Assembly (NCBI GenBank): GCA_039815415.1
Contig: JBCBZH010000229.1
Span: 1-7,369, forward strand
Direction: 5' to 3'
Source of the DNA: JBCBZH01 sp039815415
GTDB lineage: Bacteria > Bacteroidota > Rhodothermia > Rhodothermales > Rubricoccaceae
Length of the DNA stretch: 7,369 nucleotides
A program made the position numbers and the translations under genes. Below are positions 1 through 5,757 of this stretch, piece after piece. How positions within the stretch are numbered: the stretch's first letter is position 1; each line of letters begins with the position of its first letter. The notes beneath the pieces were generated by a model, which saw only the letters and a list, made by a program, of their open reading frames with translations, was not told where the DNA came from and did no database searches.

Positions 1-483
1 CTGGAACTCGACGACCAGCCCGGTGACCTCGACCTGCTCTCGTGCGAGCAGCGCGAGGTGAAACGCTGCGTGCAGCTGTCGATGCACGTCCCAGCGCACC
101 GCCCCGAGCTCACTCGAGAGGCGTTCCCGCCGCGCCTGCGCAACTCGCCGCCGCTGCCCGCGCTCGCCCGCGATCTCGATGGGCTGGAAGACCTGGACCA
201 TCACATCGACATCGGCGGAGCCCGTGTCGTCGAGCCGCGGGCCGGCGGCGACCATGACCCTCGGGTTCGCCGGGAAAGGCAACTGGGCGGAAGCCTCCTC
301 CTCGCGGACCAGTCCGACTCGAGACCTCGCGACGACCATGGCCGGTGCGTGAATCTCCGCGTACTCCAGCAACGCCTCTAGCGAGACCGCTGGGACCATT
401 TCTCGCTCCTGCGCCGCGACGTGCGCGGGCACTCCGATGCCGGCCGCGGCCACCGCGACGAGCACGCTTCGACCTGAAACCAC
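1..483 (-). CDS. TolC/CzcC-family outer membrane efflux protein, N-terminal part (cut by left edge)
   Basis: Outer-membrane channel subunit of a tripartite efflux system, probably a CzcCBA/CusCBA-type metal pump. The frame begins at GTG 483 and runs open to base 1, giving 161 residues of a family usually around 400-450. The GTG is chosen because a GGAGGTG box lies just upstream and the frame has no in-frame ATG between an upstream TAG and this codon. Residues 1 to about 25 form a Sec signal peptide: short basic start, hydrophobic LVAVAAAGIGV core, AHVAA cleavage region. The mature part shows the OEP pattern: SLEALLEYAEIHAP helix, a PFPANPRVMVAAG segment where the family has its 'LPNPEL' stretch, a VFQPIEIAGERGQRRR turn, then long amphipathic helices. 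A His/Cys-rich small gene directly upstream supports a metal substrate. The class of pump is inferred, since the RND and fusion subunits are not in view. Confidence 0.82.
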   Translation of the reverse strand, partial: MVSGRSVLVAVAAAGIGVPAHVAAQEREMVPAVSLEALLEYAEIHAPAMVVARSRVGLVREEEASAQLPFPANPRVMVAAGPRLDDTGSADVDVMVQVFQPIEIAGERGQRRRVAQARRERLSSELGAVRWDVHRQLHAAFHLALLAREQVEVTGLVVEFQ

Positions 484-487
484 AGGC

Positions 488-494
488 CACCTCC
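488..494 (-). promoter_or_regulatory. Shine-Dalgarno box fixing the GTG start of the efflux gene
   Basis: GGAGGTG on the minus strand, with six bases between GGAGG and GTG 483. An ATG at 494-496 overlaps the box itself but opens a different frame with no protein-like content. The box is therefore what decides the start of the TolC-family gene. Confidence 0.7.
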
Positions 495-515
495 ATATCC
501 GTGAACCTCGCCCCA

Positions 516-531
516 GCGTCCTGAAGGACGC
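516..531 (-). other. Perfect hairpin (6-bp stem, 4-base loop) in the efflux-gene leader
   Basis: On the minus strand GCGTCC, loop TTCA, GGACGC. It lies in the 102-base gap between the His/Cys-rich gene and the TolC-family gene, about 33 bases before the GTG start. No U-tract follows, so it is not a standard intrinsic terminator. It may be an mRNA processing or attenuation structure, or chance in GC-rich DNA. Confidence 0.4.
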
Positions 532-548
532 CGACTAGAGGCAGCTCG

Positions 549-565
549 GGTCCGCCAGACGGACC
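549..565 (-). other. Second perfect hairpin (6-bp stem, 5-base loop) in the same leader
   Basis: On the minus strand GGTCCG, loop TCTGG, CGGACC, about 20 bases after the stop of the His/Cys-rich gene and 17 bases before the first hairpin. No U-tract follows. Two perfect stems in one 102-base leader could act as a stability or read-through element between the two genes. No function is shown. Confidence 0.4.
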
Positions 566-585
566 ACTCCTACCGAGCTACCGAT

Positions 586-963
586 TCAGGCCCGCGGAGG
601 TCGATCGACGGAAGCCTGGACGCCATCGAGCGGAACGCCGTCGACGTTGGGAATGTGGCTCGGGCCAGCCACGGCCGCGGCTGCGGGTACATTCTCTGAG
701 GCGGCCGCGAGGAAGGGAGTCCCCTGACCATGGCAGGAGACGCAGTGCGTACAATCGTCGCAGCCGTGGGAGGGCGGCTCGTCTTCGCCGTTGTGGTCGG
801 TCGCGTGCAGCGTATGACCCTCGATCGCGAGGTGGAGCATGTCCTCGCCGAGCTCGACGAAGCCGGGGAGGTAACCCACGAGCAGACACCCAAGCACCAG
901 CGTTCCGACGGCACGCACACCCTGACCGTGACGCCGAACGGGTCTGGTCCGCAACCGTTTCAT
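586..963 (-). CDS. Small secreted His/Cys-rich putative metal-binding protein (CzcI-like)
   Basis: 125 residues from ATG 963. A basic start (MKRLRTRPVRRH) precedes a hydrophobic stretch at about residues 19-35, consistent with a signal peptide or single membrane anchor, so the rest should be periplasmic. Residues 44-78 are packed with potential metal ligands: His44, 50, 53, 57 and 66, then Cys68, Cys71, His73, Cys74, Cys77 and His78, in a DEPPSHGCDDCTHCVSCH block. The C-terminal 45 residues are Ala/Pro-rich and low in ligands. A small protein of this kind just upstream of a CzcC-like gene recalls CzcI, thought to be a periplasmic metal regulator or chaperone, but identity to CzcI proper is not established. 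A GGGGAGG stretch lies about 11 bases before the ATG. The gene follows the transglutaminase-like gene by 64 bases on the same strand. Confidence 0.72.
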   Translation of the reverse strand: MKRLRTRPVRRHGQGVRAVGTLVLGCLLVGYLPGFVELGEDMLHLAIEGHTLHATDHNGEDEPPSHGCDDCTHCVSCHGQGTPFLAAASENVPAAAAVAGPSHIPNVDGVPLDGVQASVDRPPRA

Positions 964-1027
964 GCGTTGGGCGGCCTCCCCGTGACGAATGGCATCACGG
1001 CGGCGACTACGGCTCGACCCGCGTGCT

Positions 1028-1768
1028 TCATCTCTCGAGGAGCGCGACCGACTCGGCCGACGTGGTTGGACGCTCTCGAATCCTCGCGACGGTTCGGTTC
1101 ATCAGGTGTCGAAACAGGTGCACGTAGAGCCATCGGCGCATTCCCTTCAGGTTGGTCCCGTGGACTCCATAGAAGGCGTCGGGGTCGTCGAAGACGCCGA
1201 AGTCGTCGGCAATGCCCTCGCGTTGGATGTACGTCGCTCTGCCACACCATGTGACAGGGGGCGCTTGGAGGTTCGGCGTCGCGGCGCCGAAGCCGCAGAA
1301 AGCCCGGGCCTCGGGAAAGCGCCGCTGTAGGGCGCGCAGGTAGGCGTCGTCGAGGATGAACCCCTCCAGCGGAAGCCACTGGTCGGAGTGCCGCACCTCG
1401 ACCCAACTGTGGAGGATTCGGCCAGGCGCGATGGGGTAGAGCCAGGCCGGGATGGCGCCCTTCTGCAGGTCCTTGTGGATCGTGAATCCGTGAAACCGGC
1501 AAGCGATTCCGAGCGCACGAAGCAGGGCCATGAGCAGGTTGCCCTTCGTGTTGCACTGGCCGAGGCCATCCCCGAGGACCACGCTCGCGGGCAGATCGTC
1601 CGAAGCGTTGTAGCCGAAAGGGACCTCATCCTTCACGAATCCGTAGGCAGCCCCGATGCGGCCGTACTCGTCGAGGGAAAGCCAGCCACGCTCCTGGATG
1701 AGCGTAGTGATGGTCGGGTGATCGAAGTCGAGAATGGCAGTCTTCTGCAGGTGGGCATCGGTGGTCAT
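1028..1768 (-). CDS. Transglutaminase-like (cysteine protease fold) domain protein
   Basis: 246 residues from ATG 1768. The core is a transglutaminase-like domain: after an N-terminal helical region (AAYGFVKDEVPFGYN, about 40-54) comes the nucleophile block GDGLGQCNTKGNLLMALLRALGI with Cys72. The histidine block ILHSWVEV follows with His120. The usual third residue sits in a 'PLD' motif; here it reads LPLEG, so Glu135, or nearby Asp139/Asp140, would have to serve. The C-terminal part (about 160-246) carries TYIQREGIADDFGVFDDPDAFY and a basic helical tail. No signal peptide is visible, so it is probably cytoplasmic. The substrate is unknown: members of this fold include peptidases, amidases and non-catalytic scaffolds. 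It lies 65 bases after the AraC-type gene on the same strand, so the two may be cotranscribed. A role in metal resistance is not implied by the family. Confidence 0.82.
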   Translation of the reverse strand: MTTDAHLQKTAILDFDHPTITTLIQERGWLSLDEYGRIGAAYGFVKDEVPFGYNASDDLPASVVLGDGLGQCNTKGNLLMALLRALGIACRFHGFTIHKDLQKGAIPAWLYPIAPGRILHSWVEVRHSDQWLPLEGFILDDAYLRALQRRFPEARAFCGFGAATPNLQAPPVTWCGRATYIQREGIADDFGVFDDPDAFYGVHGTNLKGMRRWLYVHLFRHLMNRTVARIRERPTTSAESVALLER

Positions 1769-1833
1769 GACGCACTCACTTTCGTGGAGGGGCCGCTGGT
1801 TGCGACACCCTCAGCCTGTGCCCGGACCCGCGC

Positions 1834-2550
1834 TCAGCCTTGAACGAAACGGCTGAATCCGACGGCGGACGAGGGAGTGAACCCGAAGAGCTCCTTGAAC
1901 TGGCGCGAGAGGTGCGCCGAGTCGGCGTACCCCGCCGCATGCGCCGCTTGGGTGAGACCTTTCCCTTCAAGCGCGAGCTTCGTCGCGACCAGCGCCCTGC
2001 GCCATCGAATGTAGCTGCGCCAAGAGCTGCCGACCCTCTCGGCAAAAAGGTGGCGAAAACGGCTTGCCGAAAGATGTACGCGCCGCGCCGCGCTCGAGAG
2101 CTCCGCTTCGCGCCAACGGCCCTGCTCCTCTAGCTGATCGAGCCAATCCAGCACGTGCGTCACACGGGGGTCACCCTTCCGCGGAGCCGCGTGGTGCGAG
2201 AGCGAGGCGAACAGTTCCTCGGGATCACAGCTCTCGACCGGCCGCTCGCGGACCACGGACGCCTCTCCCCGGAGCCATCGCTGCCGAATCCCCTGGGCTA
2301 CCTCCCCCTGAGGCTCCAGAAGGCAAACCACGCCGCGTTCGAGTCGGAGTGCATGTCGTACGCCGCCCTCGATCACCACGATGCCGCCCGTGAGCGGCTC
2401 ATCGAGGCTGAGTCGCGCAGGCTCTCCCACCGCCCAGGTGACCTGCATGGCGTGATGGGCGTGGGTAGCGTTGTCCACGACGCGGCCCTCCAAGAGCATG
2501 GCGTCCTTGATGCGGTGAATGGCGATCCTGCTCTGCAACGACTGGGGCAT
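1834..2550 (-). CDS. AraC-family transcriptional regulator
   Basis: 238 residues from ATG 2550, which has GGAG nine bases upstream. The frame stays open to 2784, but the extra 78 residues are Arg/Pro-rich and do not look like protein, so the shorter start is preferred. Residues about 15-95 fit a small cupin-type sensor domain (AHHAMQVTWAVGEPARLSL, then GGIVVIEGGVRHALRL and VVCLLEPQG). Residues about 130-238 are the AraC DNA-binding domain with two helix-turn-helix units: roughly 151-172 (LSSAARRVHLSASRFRHLF) and 199-221 (LTQAAHAAGYADSAHLSRQF), ending in the typical ELFGFTPSSAV segment. It probably senses a small ligand and controls the genes downstream of it on the same strand, itself, or the divergent CopZ-like gene. 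The ligand cannot be read from the sequence. Confidence 0.88.
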   Translation of the reverse strand: MPQSLQSRIAIHRIKDAMLLEGRVVDNATHAHHAMQVTWAVGEPARLSLDEPLTGGIVVIEGGVRHALRLERGVVCLLEPQGEVAQGIRQRWLRGEASVVRERPVESCDPEELFASLSHHAAPRKGDPRVTHVLDWLDQLEEQGRWREAELSSAARRVHLSASRFRHLFAERVGSSWRSYIRWRRALVATKLALEGKGLTQAAHAAGYADSAHLSRQFKELFGFTPSSAVGFSRFVQG

Positions 2551-3281
<731 letters not shown>

Positions 3282-3428
3282 CGATGCTAGCCGTTGCGGA
3301 GACAAGGCCGCTGAGGATGAGGCCGCCCCGCCAACCTCGGGAAGCGCCTGCTCCAAAGAACCTCGCGCCCGGGCTAGGTAGCACTCACCTAAAGTCTCGA
3401 AATAGTCCGTATCCATCTCCTCAGGCTC

Positions 3429-3674
3429 ATGGTGCCAAGCGGTGATGAAGAGCTCTTCCCCACGGACACGCGCGGGGTGCCACTGCTTCGATTGGAGCTG
3501 GCCGAGCCCCCTGGCATGAGACTGGTCACAGCCACCCCAGGAGTACCAAAGGACACTCCCGGGGAACTTCGCGAGGAGTTCGAGTGCCTCCGCTCCGAGG
3601 CTTGGAAGGTCATTGAGGCTCGGTCGGTAGCCATCGAGGTGGCCGGGTTCGCACCGGATCTTCGCGGAACATGA
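3429..3674 (+). CDS. Doubtful 81-aa ORF overlapping the start of the Abi gene
   Basis: An ATG-started frame of 81 residues whose stop overlaps the next gene's start in an ATGA junction, a common sign of translational coupling. The C-terminal half is helix-like and charged (GELREEFECLRSEAWKVIEA). No family is recognised. Against it: there is no clear Shine-Dalgarno box before 3429, and GC is about 68% at third positions against about 73% at first positions, so the frame lacks the strong third-position bias of a clear gene. The antisense frame in exact codon register is also open and looks equally protein-like, but it has no usable start in this stretch. If real, this would be a small partner of the Abi protein. 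Confidence 0.35.
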   Translation: MVPSGDEELFPTDTRGVPLLRLELAEPPGMRLVTATPGVPKDTPGELREEFECLRSEAWKVIEARSVAIEVAGFAPDLRGT

Positions 3675-4543
3675 GTGACAAGCTGCAACCCCGGCTGAGC
3701 TTCAAGACGATGGAGGTCGTGGCGGCCATCATCTGCGGCAACCCGGCGGTAGGGCAAGAGGAGCCGCTTTCTCCCTACAGAACACAATCCCAGCTCAGCG
3801 AGTTCTTCCGGGAGGACCTGGGGATCAGCCCACCGCCTGGCCTGGGCGGCTCGAGTCGAGCGACGGAAGCAAAGAGCTGGCTCAAGTCCGTAAACGAAAC
3901 ACACGACCTGGCTCGGATCGTTGAGGCGGCCGTACGACCTGGGGACTACCAAGGTACTGAGTACGAGGTCCGGGCTGTCGTCGACTACCTCAACGAGTAC
4001 CTCAAACACGATCGACTCAGACTGGTCGAGTCGGGCAACCGCTGGGCACTGATGTCAGGCCGGATCGTTAGCCTACCGTCGGCTACTACTTCGCGCGACA
4101 TACTCTCCGACGAGTATCTCTTGGAGATGGAGAGCAAGTGTGACAGCCGACTCGCCCAGGGAGATCTGGAAGGAGCCGTGACGGCAGCCCGAACGCTTCT
4201 CGAGGTCACGCTCAAGGAGATCGAAAGCAGGATCACAGGACAATCGGGAAACTACAAAGGCGACTTGCCGAAGCAGTTCAAGGCGGTCTCGAAGCTGCTC
4301 AAGATGGACGCGGACCGCCCGGACCTCGATGCACGCTTCAAAGACGTCGTCCGCGGCCTGGTGATGCTGGTTGGTGGACTCGCGCCCCTTCGGAACCGCA
4401 TCAGCGACGGTCACGCTCGTACCAAGGCGCCAGCACCTCACCATGCAAGGGTTGTCGTGAACGCAGCGAAGACCGTCGCAGGCTTTCTCTTGGAGTCATT
4501 CCAGTTTCAAGAGGCGCGGAGGCCCTTGCGGGCGGACAAGTAG
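3671..4543 (+). CDS. Abortive infection family protein (Abi_C-type C-terminus)
   Basis: 290 residues from ATG 3671. The N-terminal part (about 8-125) resembles the partner region of bacterial 'abortive infection' proteins: an opening helix, a SPYRTQSQLSEFF block, then GTEYEVRAVVDYLNEYLKHDRLRLV followed by a short strand. Residues about 160-278 match the Abi_C domain: RLAQGDLEGAVTAARTLLE, a DLPKQFKAVSKLL helix, an RGLVMLVGGLAPLRN helix, then SDGHAR and the HARVVVNAAKTVAGFLLES final helix. R241-N242-R-I-S-D-G-H248 is consistent with the Rx4-6H signature of HEPN ribonucleases, suggesting but not proving RNase activity. It is cytoplasmic, with no signal or membrane segment. The role is inferred as anti-phage defence cargo of the adjoining recombinase element. 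An in-frame Met14 is an alternative start. The gene is followed 56 bases later by an unknown gene on the same strand. Confidence 0.83.
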   Translation: MSDKLQPRLSFKTMEVVAAIICGNPAVGQEEPLSPYRTQSQLSEFFREDLGISPPPGLGGSSRATEAKSWLKSVNETHDLARIVEAAVRPGDYQGTEYEVRAVVDYLNEYLKHDRLRLVESGNRWALMSGRIVSLPSATTSRDILSDEYLLEMESKCDSRLAQGDLEGAVTAARTLLEVTLKEIESRITGQSGNYKGDLPKQFKAVSKLLKMDADRPDLDARFKDVVRGLVMLVGGLAPLRNRISDGHARTKAPAPHHARVVVNAAKTVAGFLLESFQFQEARRPLRADK

Positions 4544-4599
4544 TGCCTCGAAGTTCCTGCTCGGCGACGCAATGACTGGGGTGCCGTAGAGGCGTACTT

Positions 4600-5370
4600 G
4601 TGGAGCGCTTACCTTTCCACCGAGTGGCTGCGGCGGCCGCAGCTGCTCTTCCTTCGGAGTACAAGAAGGTAGCTCTTCCCTTTGCTGGACTGCTGGAGCG
4701 CTACGGCCGCTACCAATCGGCAGAGAAAATGCTGGTGAAGCCCGGACTGTGGGATGTGATGGGGCTCTTTAACTCCTCGCTGGAGGCCCTCGGCTCGCGC
4801 CTCACGGATCTCACCTTACCCACCAGCGAGCTGCACGGCGCACCGGCTGATGATCTCTATATCGCCCTCAGCCAAGCCCGGCATGAGTTCTCTCGTGCGG
4901 CGGGCCTCGTCTGGCCGTTTATGAGCGCCGAGTCCGAGAGCGACACGGTGCGAGGCACCACCCTCACGGTGGGCACGCGAGGTCGCGGGCTCTCCGTGCG
5001 GCTGACCTTCGAGGTGATCGGCTTCGAACTCGTTCGAGCAGCTCGTCCAGAACCCAAGCGAGGCGCCGCAAGACGGGCTCTCGACGCCTTCGATGAGGTA
5101 GCCGAGCGCTTCGGACACTCAGCCGAGAGACCCCGAACGGCGGCTACGATGCGCCTGAACCGAAGGCGACTCATCGAAGGGCTGGTCATGGACGAAAGGT
5201 TGTCGGGTTCCGAGGTGTGGCCCCCTCTCGACATGGCGGTGCCCGGATATCTTGATGAGCCTCCATGGCCCTGGCTGCTCAGAGCCTATGGACGCCACGC
5301 AAAGTCGCTGCCCCCGGAGGCCCCGGTCCTGGTCCCGAAGATGCCAGATCAGAATCCCGACCCATCTTGA
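4600..5370 (+). CDS. Hypothetical protein of the element (no family recognised)
   Basis: 256 residues from GTG 4600; TAGAGG lies seven bases upstream and an in-frame TGA at 4573 limits extension. I do not recognise a family. What can be seen: a run of seven alanines at residues 10-16, a mainly helical first half (LWDVMGLFNSSLEALGSRL; DDLYIALSQARHEFSRAAGL), a beta-like central segment (TTLTVGTRGRGLSVRLTFEVIGFELV, about 123-148), a basic Arg-rich linker (PEPKRGAARRALDAF) and a Pro/Trp-rich C-terminal part (YLDEPPWPWLLRAYGRH). There is no signal peptide or membrane helix, so it should be cytoplasmic. Codon use resembles a real high-GC gene. It sits between the Abi gene and the excisionase-like gene on the same strand, so it may be a partner of the Abi protein or separate cargo. 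Confidence 0.65.
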   Translation: MERLPFHRVAAAAAAALPSEYKKVALPFAGLLERYGRYQSAEKMLVKPGLWDVMGLFNSSLEALGSRLTDLTLPTSELHGAPADDLYIALSQARHEFSRAAGLVWPFMSAESESDTVRGTTLTVGTRGRGLSVRLTFEVIGFELVRAARPEPKRGAARRALDAFDEVAERFGHSAERPRTAATMRLNRRRLIEGLVMDERLSGSEVWPPLDMAVPGYLDEPPWPWLLRAYGRHAKSLPPEAPVLVPKMPDQNPDPS

Positions 5371-5411
5371 TCCTGCATCGGGTTCCAAGGGCGAACAGCT
5401 TGGTGCCCGAC

Positions 5412-5615
5412 ATGGACCAAGCGCGACTGGCGCTGCTCACCGAGTTTGATGCAGCAAACACCCTTTCCCTGAGCCCGGGTACGCTCCGTTCGTGGCGGGC
5501 AAGAGGCAAAGGACCCGTCTTCGTCCGTCTCGGCCGCAGGATCGCCTACCGTTTGGAGGACCTCGAAGCCTTCGTGCGCGCCGGCCTGACCCACGGGGGG
5601 CCGGAGCGTGGGTGA
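5412..5615 (+). CDS. Excisionase-like helix-turn-helix DNA-binding protein
   Basis: 67 residues from ATG 5412; GTG 5403, three codons earlier, is an equally possible start. It is a compact MerR/excisionase-type winged HTH of the HTH_17 kind: LLTEFDAANTLSLSPGTLRSW forms the helix-turn-helix, followed by the wing RARGKGPVFVRLGRRIAYR and the closing helix LEDLEAFVRAGL. Proteins of this type beside integrases usually act as recombination directionality factors (excision) or as regulators of the element. It starts 41 bases after the unknown gene's stop, and its own stop overlaps the next small ORF by eight bases. This places it in a translationally coupled set ending with the recombinase. Confidence 0.8.
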   Translation: MDQARLALLTEFDAANTLSLSPGTLRSWRARGKGPVFVRLGRRIAYRLEDLEAFVRAGLTHGGPERG

Positions 5616-5757
5616 CCGGAGAGACCGATTGCTCATCGTAGTGGCCCCGAGTCCGGGCGAGCAGCTGCCCATCCGCGACTTTGAGGTCGAGCTCCTCGCG
5701 GACCTGGCCATGGACCTACTCAAGGAAGGAGAGTCTGAACGTGTCGATGACGAGTAG
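5608..5757 (+). CDS. Small overlapping ORF between excisionase-like and recombinase genes
   Basis: 49 residues from GTG 5608, with GGAG just upstream. It overlaps the HTH gene's stop by 8 bases and the recombinase start (GTG 5741) by 17 bases, filling the gap between them. Residues 8-14 are hydrophobic (LLIVVAP), then a helix-prone acidic part runs to the C-terminus (EVELLADLAMDLLKEGESE). No family is recognised. The tight overlap on both sides suggests it is translated, perhaps mainly to couple translation of the recombinase to the HTH gene. An accessory or control role in recombination is possible. Start alternatives are GTG 5641 or ATG 5710. Confidence 0.55.
   Translation: MGDRRDRLLIVVAPSPGEQLPIRDFEVELLADLAMDLLKEGESERVDDE

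Noticed and set aside
730..1254. Plus-strand open frame of 174 residues opposite the small His/Cys-rich and transglutaminase-like genes
   Set aside because: Low-complexity Arg/Gly/Thr-rich translation spanning two well-supported genes on the other strand; an antisense artefact of high GC.
3660..3695. Antisense peptide AACHSC, which recalls a cysteine motif of DUF1998/DrmB proteins
   Set aside because: Only six residues agree, the frame meets a stop just upstream, and the plus strand here is the start of a well-supported Abi gene.
3389..4009. Minus-strand open frame of 206 residues opposite the Abi gene
   Set aside because: It is antisense to a recognised protein family and its translation is Ser/Arg-rich with no domain-like pattern.
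4627..4643. GC-rich perfect hairpin (7-bp stem, 3-base loop) just inside the unknown 256-aa gene
   Set aside because: It is made of consecutive alanine codons (GCN), which produce such palindromes by chance. It could slow initiation, but nothing else supports a regulatory role.
5265..5411. Longer start for the excisionase-like HTH protein
   Set aside because: The extra residues are Pro/Gly/Ser-rich, overlap the end of the upstream gene by more than 100 bases, and fall outside the usual length of this HTH family.
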